Below are positions 9,554 through 20,700 of a DNA stretch of 64,000 nucleotides, one piece after another. The stretch spans positions 8,732,375-8,796,374 of the forward strand of contig CM020619.1 in assembly GCA_009829735.1 (NCBI GenBank). The letters are read 5' to 3'. The stretch's first letter is position 1. Each line of letters starts with the position of its first letter. The DNA is from Pyropia yezoensis (taxonomy: Eukaryota; Rhodophyta; Bangiophyceae; Bangiales; Bangiaceae). Made by a program: the position numbers and the translations under genes. The notes under the pieces are model-generated. The model was not told the origin of the DNA. It searched no databases and was given only the letters and a program-made list of their open reading frames with translations.

Positions 9554-10591
9554 ATGGTGTATGGCCGTCTTCGTCGGGTGACGCCGGCGGGTGCTGCGTC
9601 CGCCGCGTCCACCAGAGTCACCACCGTGGCGGTGACTCTGGTGGTGGCTGCTGCCGCCCTGTCGGCGGGGGCGCCCCCCGCGGCGGCGGCGGCGCCCCCC
9701 CCCCCCCCCGCCGCCTCCGCCGCCGCCTTTGCTGCCACCTCATTGGCGCCCCGGACGGGTCGCCCCGCGCTTGACGCTGCCGCCGCTGCCGGCACCCTGC
9801 CCGCCCCCGTCGACCGGCAGCGGCTGGTCAAGCTGTTTGCCGCCCTCTCCGCGGCGGCCACCTGGCTCACGCGCCCCGACGTCTATGGCGTCACCGACGG
9901 CGCGGGCGGCGCCGGCGGTACCTTCCCCCGCGCCGGCCCCCTCGACGCTGGGCGGCCCGCGGCGGTGGTGACGCTCCACGGCCTCGGGGGCTCGGGCGCC
10001 CACGCGGTGGACCGGCTGCGGGAGGACCTGACCGCCCCCACCCTGCGCTACACCTCCCTCTACGGGCCGTCCACGGGCACCGACGGGGCGGGCACCTACC
10101 GCAGCTGGTTCCCCATTGGGTCTGTCCGCCTTAACCAGGTGCCCGCCGCCGACGGGCCCGCGGGGGCGGCGGCGGACCTCGCCGCCGCCGCCGCCCGCAT
10201 TGACCGGGTGATTGCCGCGACGGGGGTGCCCCGCGGGCGGGTGGTGCTGGTTGGGTTTAGTCAGGGCGCCGCCACCGCCATTGACTATGTGCTGGCCGGC
10301 CGCGCAAAGGGCCTCGCCGGCATTATGCTATCGGCGGGGTGGGTTCCCCGGCCAAAGAGGGCGGCCACGGCGACGGCGGCTGCGGCGGCAGCGGGGTTGC
10401 GGGTGGCGATTGCGCACGGCCGGTGGGACTGGCTGGTGCCCGTCCGGGCAGCGGAGCGGGTGGCAGCGGCGCTGCGGGCGGCGGGCGCGACGGTCGGGGT
10501 CACCCGGTATTCGGATGACCACTTCTTTTCCGACCACCCGCCGGCGGAGGAGGCGTTGGCCGCCTTTGTCCGCTCGGTGGTGCCCCCGTGA
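9554..10591 (+). CDS. Acyl-protein thioesterase / carboxylesterase-like alpha/beta hydrolase with signal peptide
   Basis: A 345-aa protein from the ATG at 9554; the frame is open upstream but has no better ATG. The N-terminus has a hydrophobic Ala/Val-rich segment, TVAVTLVVAAAALSAGAPPA, like a signal peptide or lumenal targeting sequence. The body follows the phospholipase/carboxylesterase family (PF02230): an LHGLGGSG oxyanion loop near residue 140, the nucleophile motif GFSQGAA with Ser about 236, HGRWDWLVP with Asp about 292, and DDHFFSDH near 320-328, where the catalytic His must lie. Cytosolic relatives remove palmitoyl groups from proteins or hydrolyse lysophospholipids. A signal-bearing version would act in a different compartment; its substrate cannot be inferred. 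It is a single exon, slightly longer than the usual 220-250 aa because of the N-terminal extension. Confidence 0.85.
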   Translation: MVYGRLRRVTPAGAASAASTRVTTVAVTLVVAAAALSAGAPPAAAAAPPPPPAASAAAFAATSLAPRTGRPALDAAAAAGTLPAPVDRQRLVKLFAALSAAATWLTRPDVYGVTDGAGGAGGTFPRAGPLDAGRPAAVVTLHGLGGSGAHAVDRLREDLTAPTLRYTSLYGPSTGTDGAGTYRSWFPIGSVRLNQVPAADGPAGAAADLAAAAARIDRVIAATGVPRGRVVLVGFSQGAATAIDYVLAGRAKGLAGIMLSAGWVPRPKRAATATAAAAAAGLRVAIAHGRWDWLVPVRAAERVAAALRAAGATVGVTRYSDDHFFSDHPPAEEALAAFVRSVVPP

Positions 10592-11029
10592 GCGCGAGCA
10601 CGTCTCTCTTTCTCCGTAAGTGGCGAACAGGAAGGGGGGCGGGGGGGGGGGGGGGCGGGAACAAGAAAAGAAGGCGGGGGGGAATGCACAACGGCATCGG
10701 TCCGGTACGAGAAGGTCGAAGCCAGGGGTTGCCAAGCGTAAATACTGAAAAGCGTAGTACGCGCGTATTCTTTTAAATAGAGTCCTACGCGTACGCCCTG
10801 CATGGTTGTCACGAGTTTAATGTATGCATTTGAATGTTAATTAACACATAGATTAAAGCATAGATTAATCAAGCCCCGGAACCGACCGTTGCATTAATCA
10901 TACAGCATTTCTTGGCATTAAGTATACCAAAACATTGTAAGTGAGTACTCTATTGTTGGAATACAAAACTGCCGAGTACACACCACTGCCGCTACGATTC
11001 GCAACACCACTGTCGCTCACTGCACTACG
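10592..11029. other. AT-rich intergenic stretch
   Basis: After a G-rich 3' flank the base composition drops sharply to AT-rich at about 10740-10990 (TTAATTAACACATAGATTAA-like sequence), unlike the GC-rich surroundings. No gene is seen; the first part is probably the 3' region of the hydrolase gene. Confidence 0.5.
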
Positions 11030-11584
11030 CTGGAGGCCGCCCTGGCCACCATCGCCCGGCGGCACCAGGCGACGTCGGGGGCGGGGGCGGCTGCGCTGGC
11101 GGCGCTGGTGATGGTGCCGTCGGCGGTGTCGCCCGCAATGGTCGCAGTGGCGGGGGAGGGGGGGGCAGTGGCAGCGGCCAGCCTGGCCCTCCTTGCCACC
11201 GACGCTGACGCGGTCGCGGAGGGCGCCGATGGTGGGGATGGTGGTGGTGGGAGCGCCATCGGTGGATGGCCGGTAGAAGCCGATGCCGCGCCTGCCGCGA
11301 CCGCCGCCGCGTCGACCGACGCCGACTCGGTGGCGGCTGCGGCGGCGGCCACAACGGCAGCCCTGCGGACGCTCGGGACAGTGGTCGATCCCCTCCCACT
11401 CATGACGGTGCGCGCCGTCTCCACGGCCCTGACCTGGGTGCCGGGATAGCTCGGGGTGGCGCTGGCCTGCTTTTCTGTCGTGGGCGTCATGGGCTTTGCG
11501 CTTGCTAACCGAGACGCGGCGGCGCGCCGAGGCGCCGCCTTGACGACGGCCGCTGTCATTTCAGGCTCAGCCCGCAACGCGTAA
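11030..11584 (+). pseudogene. Relic of an Ala-rich membrane-protein gene with an in-frame stop
   Basis: One frame has strongly GC-biased third positions from about 11030 to a TAA at 11582-11584, which is typical of real coding DNA in this window. The frame is interrupted by a TAG at 11447-11449. The translation contains hydrophobic segments (AALAALVMVPSAVSPAMV near the beginning and LGVALACFSVVGVMGFALAN just after the stop). No plausible ATG-led N-terminus is present and the upstream DNA is AT-rich. I do not recognise the family. It could be a decayed gene, a fragment, or one exon of a gene whose remainder I cannot see. Confidence 0.35.
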
Positions 11585-12890
11585 GGTGCACCGGTGCCGG
11601 AGGAAGACCCTGCCGCACTCTGTCGACCTCAGTGGAAAACCGTCACGAGTGCTGACAGCCGGCCCGGCACTCGAAAACGGTATGCCCCCCAAGCTATTCT
11701 CGTGGCTCGCTGGGAAGGAGGAGGGGTAGAGGACGCGCAAAGAGGACGTCACTGGCGCTCTAACGTTGTACTGCGTCTGCTTGGCGCCCAACCACGCTTG
11801 TTCTTGGTAACGCATCGTGGGAGTTTACAATTTCTCACGTATTTAGTTCACAATCAAAAAAGTAGAAAAATGACACATCGGTGATCAACTAAAATGTCTT
11901 AATGAATGCTTTAATCAAAGGCGACTCAAAAAAAGCATGCATTTTGCCAACCATGACGCTATGACAAGTCTCCGATTGTGCCTGGTAATTACGCATAGAT
12001 AGATAAGCTTACTCCAGCTTTAAGTCGGCTTCGCCACCAAGATTCGAAAGTAAGCTTACTCCTAGTGGCAGGCGCCTGTACCCTTGACGTGCTGCTTTTC
12101 GCATGTCGCGGAGCTCTGCCGGCTGCAGCCGCGGTTCTTCATCGCCAGCGAGTCAGCAATCACTGCTAAGCCTTCAACAAGCACTACCTTAATAATGAGA
12201 TATTGTCAAAACTGTTACGCGAAGCTGCATGGTTTTGCACTTTATTTTACGCGTTTGTGCAAGCTCCCTTTTTGTCTACTTGCTTAAATTTGCCGAGCGG
12301 TATAGTTGCACGACGGCCATGTGCTCAAAGCACATCACCAGAGAGGTCTGATGATGACGCTTCACGTCGTGTATCGTGAGCACGTGGCCTCCATGCGGAA
12401 CCTGTCCGAACAAGTCATACAAAAAAAGCTGATTTGTAGGCCTCCAGCATACCATACGGAGGGGTTGCAAGAAATGGTCAACAGATCTGAGCAAGAAATC
12501 GGGCCGTTTCCGTGACACCGCTTTAAGCCGCACTGCGCTGAGCTCTGCAGCGATCACTGACGGATGCATACCCCGTTTGCCACCCGGCTGGGACATGCTC
12601 GCTGGACGATAGGAGAGGAGAGACCCATGGAGGGTCTCTGACTACCTGGTACTTCATCGTAGGATGTCCCCAGTGGAGGTGCCGCGCTGCATGTTGTGTG
12701 CATGCCTGTATGTCCTTTTGAGGGGCGTTTGAGCAGCGCCGTCTGACAGGGTGTTGTCTCTGTGCGCGCGTGTGCCTCAGTTCGCGGCGGCACCGTGGCG
12801 ACCGCGCGCTTTGTGTGGCCTGAGGGTGTCGCGAGCAGGGGACCGCTTGCCGTTGCTCTGGTGAGCGTGCTTCTCCGCAGGAACGGTATC
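11585..12890. other. Intergenic, no gene supported
   Basis: The composition is mixed, with AT-rich patches. A 12-bp direct repeat TAAGCTTACTCC occurs at about 12005 and 12052. Short frames on both strands (for example near 12276-12596) have no coding bias or family resemblance. The last 100 bp is probably the leader of the gene starting at 12891. Confidence 0.5.
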
Positions 12891-15800
12891 ATGCAGCGGA
12901 GGTCGTCACGGCTGGCAAACTCGCGGCACCGCGTTGTGCGCTTCGAGGAGCATGGTGACGCTGGTGGCGGCGGTGGCGCCCGCGGCGGCGGTGCCAGCAG
13001 CAGTGGTGCGGGTAGAGGCGCCGGCAGCGACAGCGGCCGCGGCGCTTCGGCGGAAAAATGCATTCCCGGCCGCCTGTCCGTTGGGTCGACGGCCGTGAGT
13101 GGGGAGCGCTTCCGCTTTGCGGTTGGTGAGCTTGTTGCGGGTCTACCATGTACGGCGGAGGTGGAGCGAGTCGACGCGGCCCGCTTCTCCGGCAACTACT
13201 TTTCCTCCATTAAGCTGTACGCTCTGTTCTCATGCATGGATTGTGCTTCTCGGTGCAAATGCGGTCTCAACCTGCACTTGCTTGCGCTTTGGGTGTTATC
13301 TCATTGCTATTAACTCATTGTCGCAGATGTATCAACGGCCTCGCTCGTGTCACAACAGGATGCAGGGCAGAGTTGCCCTCACCGCGTCACAACGTGATAC
13401 AGGATAGAGTTGCCCTCATTGCGCAGCGGCGCCGTTGCTCACATCCGTTCCTTGCACGGTGCATTTCTAACCAACGTTTGTGTGTCTTTATTGCCTTGGA
13501 CTGCTGCGATACTCTGGTGGCTCCTATGTAGTGCCCGTTTTGGTGTGTCTGACCTGCTGCGGCGCAAGACGGGCGACGTTCTGCGCCCTGTGCGTGAGGA
13601 GCGTCGACGCCAGCTGCTGGTAAGTAGTGTTCTGTCTGCTGAGCTGCAGATGTGCAAGTCCTTCACCCGCATCGCCCAGGTGCCGCCCATCTCGCCTGAT
13701 GTACTGGTCGGCCGCGCCCTGCCCCCTGGGACAGCAGAAGATTCTTTTGGTAATGGCGGGAGCTCCTCGACTGCTTCCTCGCCTCGCTGCCTGGCCTTGG
13801 AGATTGGTGCCTCTTTGAAAGAAGATGTGGTCCTTCCTACTCGCTGGTGCACTGGGGATTCAGCGCCCGACCGGCCTGTGACGACTGCTCGGACAGTTGT
13901 GTGGCCTCGGGGCGGGTCTCTGTGTCTGTCTGCGGAAGTGCAGCGGCAAATTTGCGACGTGCGTGATGATGGAGGCGCTCGCGCGTCCCTCGAGTCCGGT
14001 GTTGTACCAACTGGTGGCCGTCCGACGCACGTTAACGGTTGTGATTGGCCCGACTTCGTAGGGTCGGGGCTGGCAAGTGTTGGTGCTGGCTCTCCCGTTA
14101 CTGTTTTTTCTACCGGTCGCTCTACACAGTGGTGCGAGGTCGTTTGTCAAGTTCTACCGCTACGTCGCTTGTCGCCCTTGGTGCCCGGCTTCCCGTGCAA
14201 CACATCGCTTGAGGCAGGCATCGGCCTCGTTCTCCCGCGATGGCTTTCAGTGTCGGATAGCACTGCGTCTGTCGACATAGAAAGCCTGGCGCAGACTTCG
14301 CAAGTGGCGTTTTGGGAGGCGGACGTGGTGCGCCAGGCCATGGATTTCCGTGGCGGTTCATCGACTGAAGCGGGTGTCGCTGCGTGTGCCGAGCGACCAA
14401 CACGGCCAAGCGACCCGTCAGCTGTACGGGACGAGCATCAACGCGTTCTTTGCTCGCCGACTTCCATGGACTGCCCTGTGCTTCCGTGGCCGGCCGCCCC
14501 CGACTTGAGCGTGTTTGTCTTCAACTGCAACAGCTTGCCGTCAGCGCAGGCCACTGTCACAGCCGCGCTGCACGGGCTGGGTGCTGCTACACCGGCTACG
14601 CGAGGCTCGTGGGCGCTTGGTCTGTCTGGTGATCGCTCCGTGCTGCCTTGGCGCTGGCACTGGGACAGCACCTGTGTGATTGAAGCCCCTACTGCATGGA
14701 CGTTGAGCCAGGCGGCTGACCGTGTCCTGGAGTCGTCTATCTTCACCGCTGCGCAAGGGCTTCCAGTGGTTAGGGCCCTCTCTGACGTGCGCCGGCACGT
14801 GGACTCCTTTTGGAGGCGGTGCTCGTCCACAGCAAGACTGTGTCGCCCCAGCGCGACTGCCGCGCGACTGGAGCGCTCCCTTGCCAAGCTGCTGGCAATA
14901 CTATCATCCAACCGGCATACTGGTCCGCATTTGGTGGACCACGCGGCTGCACTGGAGGAGGCTATCTGCGCATACGCCGTGCTTGATCAGCCAGATACCG
15001 CCATTGTGGGACCCATTGAGTCCCGGCGGCCTGGTCGACAGAAGCCGCAAGAGGTTTCGGGTGGTTTTTCTCGGCGTGACCCTTGCACGCCTTCTCGCAG
15101 TGTGCATCCTCACGAGGAACGCCCAATGACCTCGCTGCGCGCAGTGCCCTCGAGTGGACGTCTTGGCGGTGCTCTGGGTGAGTCCAACGATGTCCAGTTG
15201 CCCTTCGAGCATGTTCCTCTGCGTGATTCCTCGCATATGGCACCGTGTGCCCTTTCTCTTCATCGACCGACAGGGACTGACGCTGCCTTCTCGGATGCCG
15301 ACTCGAGCACGGTAGTCCGCGCACACAGAAGTGGCTCTGGGGACCCCGCTGCGCCGATGTCTGGGTCTGGTAGCGGCAGCGGTGGTTGTTCCGCGGGGTT
15401 GTCTGGTGGTGGCGCGGCGCCTGCGCTATCCGAGCTTCTTTGTCGAAAACCACAGCCGCCCCGCATCTTGCACAACCCACAGCAGCTTCACGTCATCCAG
15501 TCGCAGCGGGACATGGCCGCGCAACTGCTGGGGCGCTCGACCGTGGTTATGCTGCCACCGCCCGTACAGTCGCTGTCTCTTGTCTGCCTGCTGGCGGAGA
15601 CGTACTTGCGGACCAGCGGGTCTGATCATCGTTGTTTGTGGCTTTCTTCCGCCAGCACTGCTCACCTCACGAGCGCCTTTGAATTTCATCAAAGGGCTTT
15701 GCCCGAGCACCATCTTGTGCTTCTTGATGCTGAGCCGCGAGGATCTTCCAGAGCTGCAGCTGCCGCTGCACAGTTTGTGTTTGCATCGGTATCGGCGGCA

Positions 15801-17597
15801 CGCACGATGCTGACAACAGACCGCTCCCTGTTCTCCTTTGTGGTCTTTGACTGTGGCGCGAGCGCCTTCCAAGCAAAGGAGTTGTCAAACGTGGTGGCGT
15901 CGCAACCTCTGCTTCGACTGGTGCCGTCAACCACTGTGCTGCTGGTGGAAGATGCAGTAAGCTCCCTTGGCGTGGCCGTCCGCGACGTAGACCAAGTCTG
16001 CGCGATGGCGAGTATGGCTCAATGCGGGGCAACCTCGGCGCTTGTGCGGCAGTCGGCGGACCATGACGTGCGAGGCATTGTTCGCGCCTCTGTCAACGAC
16101 TACGTTGAGCCGTCTTCGCCAGTCTCTTCCGTGCTACGCCTCCTCGACGAAGCTGCCGCTGGTCTCATCCGTCCTCTGTGGCGCCGCCGCCACCCGATCC
16201 TCTGTGCGGCAGGCAACTCTACCAGGGCGAGCAGTCTGCTGCTTCCTCCGGCCCCAGATACGGCGCCGACGCTCCGAGACCTGGTGGCAGACAATCTCTC
16301 TGGTGCGGTGATCGAAATGCAGGATGAATTTGCCGCAGCAGGCCCTGTACAGACGACGCTGGTTGGTCGCGGATCCCTCTCAGACTTCAAAGCCCTGACG
16401 ACGCTCCACGTTCTGCGCTGTGCCCGGGACCATGCGCTTCTGTATGGTGTCGATACTTGCGCAGCCTTTATGAGCGAAGCTCAGGCGCACTACGAGGGCC
16501 AGGTGCAGAACCTGCGCCCTTGGTGCCAGCGCATTGAAGAGGAGATGTGGGACGTTGGTTCCGGACAACCTTCTGTTGCGGCCGCTCTTCGGCAGATTGT
16601 TGCTTTGGAACCTGGTGGAAGCGTTCTCATCGTCGCGGGGTCGCAAGACCTGGCTTCCATCTCCTCGGCTTTACCTAATGTGCGCCGAGTGAACCGTGTT
16701 GGCCTGGCCGAGCCTGCATCTCCGCGGCCGTCGTCCAGTGAGTCATCTGCGGAAGTGCTTGTGGCGGACCACGACGACCTAGCCGCTGCGTCGGACGCGC
16801 TCTACCCGCGGCTTGCCCTTGTGCTTCTAGTTTCTACCAGCGTGCCTGTGGCTTTGATGCAGTTTCTCAACGCTGCAGTGGTACGCTGCCGTTTCATTCG
16901 GATGAGCGAAAGGGCCGCTGCTGCTGCTCAAGAGGAGCAGCTGGTGGCCGTCAAGTTTGATGCCGCGGTTCAGCGCTACCGGCGAGTGGTTGACTCGAGT
17001 GGTGCAGCCTCTGCTGGCCTCACGTCACTGTCTTCCTTCCTAAAGAGCCCTGCACCGAGCGTCATCCGCTTGCCGAGCCGATTTTGTGAGAATCGCACGC
17101 CATCGCAGCTTGCTGCCATGCTCGCTTCCCAGCTACCGCCCCCACCGAGTAATACCCTGGTCGTGTCCTTGGAGGTTGGGCCGGCTTTTCTCGTCTCGTT
17201 CCCTGCAGCTGTCTCTCGTTTGACCAGCGCAATTGTGTCGTCGTCGCTACTGTGCTCGCGTGTGTCGCTGACCGTCAACTTCCCTGCTGGTGCGGACATG
17301 ACGATGCTTGCGAAGCCAGGCGGGCTGTCAAGGCCTGGCCTCCATCGAGGCCCTGGTAGCAGTTCTGGAGGGTCATCGTCCTCTAGTCATCGCATGCTGG
17401 CGGATGCCCTGATCGGTCACGGTCGTGGTCGTGGCGGCGGGGTCAGCAGCCATTATGGTCGTATGGGCGGAGGTGGCAGTGGTGCACCCATGAGGAAGAA
17501 TCTCGCAGCCGCGCCTCCCAAGCGGCGATACGCTGTGGCTGGCACGTCTCAGCAGGACTGTCGCCAGATGCGGCTGCAAGTCACGCATCGTGAGTAG
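12891..17597 (+). CDS. Large protein with degenerate SF2-helicase-like core (two exons)
   Basis: Exons 12891-13216 and 13532-17597 give 1463 aa. The splice restores one frame exactly, with SSIK followed by a split Leu codon and ARFGVSDLLRRKTG. The N-terminus is basic (MQRRSSRLANS); the middle is low-complexity. From about residue 750 the layout follows an SF2 helicase of the FANCM/Hef/Dicer arrangement: NPQQLHVIQSQRDMAAQL at the Q-motif position, then VVMLPPPVQSLS where LPTGxGKT is expected, VVFDCGAS where DECH is expected, a second lobe with PSVAAALRQIVALEPGGSVLIVAGSQ, and TSVPVALMQFLNAAVVRCRF where the QRxGRxGR motif VI should be. Motifs I, II and VI are therefore lost, so ATPase activity is unlikely. 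The C-terminus is RG/GS-rich. XPF-like scaffold proteins (for example SHOC1/ZIP2) also carry dead helicase cores, but no nuclease or HhH domain is visible. Identity is uncertain. Confidence 0.6.
13217..13531 (+). other. Intron (315 bp)
   Basis: Donor GTACGC at 13217 and acceptor TATGTAG ending at 13531. Removing it joins two same-gene coding blocks in phase and skips the in-frame stop at 13311. The donor resembles that of the translocase intron at 22396 (GTACGT). Confidence 0.6.
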
Positions 17598-17741
17598 TCC
17601 TTCCGTGTGCGTTTTTTTTGTGCTTTGCGTTCTTTAATGCTTCTCCTGTGCTCGACACAGCTGTCGCCGAGTGTATCCCCCTTGTTGAGCACTGCCTACA
17701 GCTCGGGGCGAAATGAACGAGAGAGTCACCGAAACCCCGCA
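17598..17741. other. Convergent 3' junction
   Basis: Only 144 bp separate the stop of the helicase-like gene and the stop of CEBPZ/Noc1 on the other strand, so their 3' untranslated regions probably overlap or abut. Confidence 0.5.
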
Positions 17742-20700
17742 TCATCGCCGCCGCATCTTCTTGCCGCCCCCCCTGCGTCCTGCGGGAGCCCCACGCCGCT
17801 TGGGCGTCGTCTTCGCGCCGCGTCCGCCCCCACGAGACCGCTCGTGCCCCCGACGCGTTTGGTCTGGAGCGTCGGCGACAAGCGTGTTCCTGGCATCGAC
17901 GGTCGCCCGGGCAACAGCGTCCACATACTCTTCTGCGGGCGCAAATGCAGACATGGGCGCTTTCTTCCTGGAGGCTCCCGCGGTGGCCCCGCCGCCGTCA
18001 TCATCACTCCCTTCATCACCGAAGTCCATTTCCAGGTCGTCCTCGTTGTCGTCCGAGCCCCCGCCCCAGGTGCCGCTGGGCTGACCGTCTGTGTCGCTGG
18101 GATCGTCGCTCCCGGAATCGTCGCCGGTTCCAAACGCCTCCCGGAACGCAGCCGCTTCGGCCGCTTCATCATTGCTCTCGTCCTGGCTGTCGGACTCAGC
18201 ATCCTCTTCGTTGCCGAACCCACCGTTCGCAACGGCAGCACCATACTTGTTCCGCATTTCCCGTCGCAGCACATCGTCAAACGCCGCGTCCAAGTCCTCG
18301 TCCTCATCCACGCCAGCCGCATTGTGAAGGGAGCCGTCGCCAGCTTCCCCGTCTCCGGTTGGGTTCACGGGCCGAACTACAGGCGCAAAAAAGGCGTCGT
18401 CCTCGCGGCCCTTGCCAGCAGCCATCATTACCGCAAACTCTTCCGTGCCCACACGCGGGCGAGAGGCTGCGTGCGCGGCGGCGTCTGCCTGCCGACGGCC
18501 CAGTGCGGCGGCGTGGGCAGCCTTGGGCTTTTTACCAACAAAACGCTCGAGAAAGGCCGACACGGTAAAGTCCGTGAGCGCGTCCCCGCCATACGCAGGC
18601 TGGGATGTGGCCTTTCCCTGCAGAAGGTCGACCGCAAAGCGACGCACGCTGGGGTGGGCGTGAGACGAGAGAACGGTCAACTCCCATAATGCCGACGATT
18701 CCGCACCCGAAAACTCGGGTGACCGCTTCTTGGGATCGTACGGTGCGGACGAGGACGGCAGCTGGCTGCCTGGCCCGGCCTCTGCATCTCCACCCAATCC
18801 GGGGAGGGCCATTATGGTGGCGTCCCCGCTGACGCGGCTCGCCGACCTCCTGGCTGATGCTGCACGGTCCGCCTCGTTCGTATCATCGCGATCGGCGTCG
18901 CGGTACACTTCTACGCCATCGCTGTCGCTGTCGTCCACAGACGCACCAGCAGAAGCGGCCTTCAGAGCGACACCGTCAGCGTCAACCCCACGGTCAGCGT
19001 CCACGTACACCTCGTCCACACCCCCGTCACCATCCACCGCAGCATGTTCCTCGGGCAGCACCACCATGGAGCGGATGAGGGCAGACACCTTGGTGGCCTG
19101 GAAGCTGGCTCGGTCACCTCCATAGGCGCCACGCCCGCCCCCGCCACCACGCCCCCCCCGGCCGCCACGCCCTCCCCGGCCGCCACCACGCCCCCCCCGG
19201 CCACCTCTGCCACCCCGGCCTCCACGGCAACCGGCAGAGCCACGGTCTTCCCGGCCACCTGGCACCACTGGACCCTCCACCACTGATGATGTGTCCTCCC
19301 CAGACGCGGCAGAGGATATCACCAGCAGTGATGCAGCAGCCAGGTGAGCTGGGGCATGCACCGCCATGATGAGCAGGCGCTTTGCAAACGCGGCCACGCG
19401 CGCAGAATCAGTGTCGTTCCTCATCGTCACGAGCACCACACCAAGAAAGCGCGCTTGCACCCGGGGGCGAGCAGCCAGCAGTGCCTCGGACCCCACCTGT
19501 GCGTACAGAGCGCGGTAGTAGCGGACGGCAGTCGCCCGCGATGTCGAAGTCACCACCCGCAGCAGAGCCAGCGCGTGCGTGGCAGCACGAAAGGAGCGCG
19601 CGTGGGCGACCGTGAAAAGTGCGTCCAGCTGGGGGGCAAAGAGACTAAACGGCGCCGGCGCCCCTCTGCCGCTGGTGTAGGGGAAGGCCCGGTTCGTGGC
19701 AGCCAGCAAAGCTCCCATCAAACGGCTCTCCTTCCGCTCTTCAGTTGGCGGCGCGGTCGACAAAGATGAGGCGCGACCATCGGCGGCATCCCCCCGCTCG
19801 GCTGCCGCGGCTGCCTTGCGATGGCGAATGCGCTTGAGCCGCTGCTTCTTCTTTGCCGCCGCTGCGTTCTCCTGAGGGGTCAACAGTCGCCCCGCTGACC
19901 GGTCTACCGCGTCGCGTGCCAGGCAGTCGGCAAATAGCTCCATGTAGAGCGTCACCAGCGACCGCGAAAGCTCCACGTCGCGCTCGCGAACAAAGCGCGT
20001 GTTACCCAACAGCAGCACAGCATAGTACTGGGCACGGGTCGACAAGCCCGGGCGACGCACCATACGTTCCAGCTCCGACGCCACCACCGGCGCCATGGCC
20101 TCGTGGGCGCCCATGAGTCGAGCGAGCGCGTGCGACGCGGCTGCAGCCACAAGCCGCTCTGGGTCACCGAGCTTGTTGATGAGCACTGCCAGGAGGGAGG
20201 CCTCTGCTTCGGGCCGCGACATCAGTAGCTGCAAAGTAATGTGAATGGCATGCTTCCGCGTGTGCGCCACAGTGGCGTGGGACGCAACAGAGAGGGAGGA
20301 CACCAGCTGCGCGTAAATACCTTTGAGCTCCCCCTCAAAGTGCGCGTACGCCAAATGGCGCTTGGTGATAGCCACCTTTCCACCCGCTCCCGCGTCCTGG
20401 CCCGCAGCGGAGCCAGGTACCGGCCCGAATTGCAGCGCCTGAAAGAGTCGCAGTCGTCGGTCTGGAGGCAACAGGTCGTGAACAAACAGGTCCGCCGCCG
20501 CATCCAGGGCAGTTGTCATCGATGAGTGCGAGGAATGAACCTTGGAGGCGGCGGTGACCAGGGCCCGTATGTCATCGAGGCGGTGGACAGGGGACTGCTG
20601 GATACGGAGCGCACGGGCAGCAATTCGGTCACGGGCAGTACCGCCCGAGACGGCCGCTTCCAGTAGCTGACGACGGGCCCGGTGTGAGCCTGCCACGGCC

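Noticed and set aside
12276-12596. 106-codon minus-strand frame of ordinary composition
   Set aside because: No coding bias, no plausible neighbours, and an alternative plus-strand frame is equally good; it resembles AT-moderate intergenic DNA.
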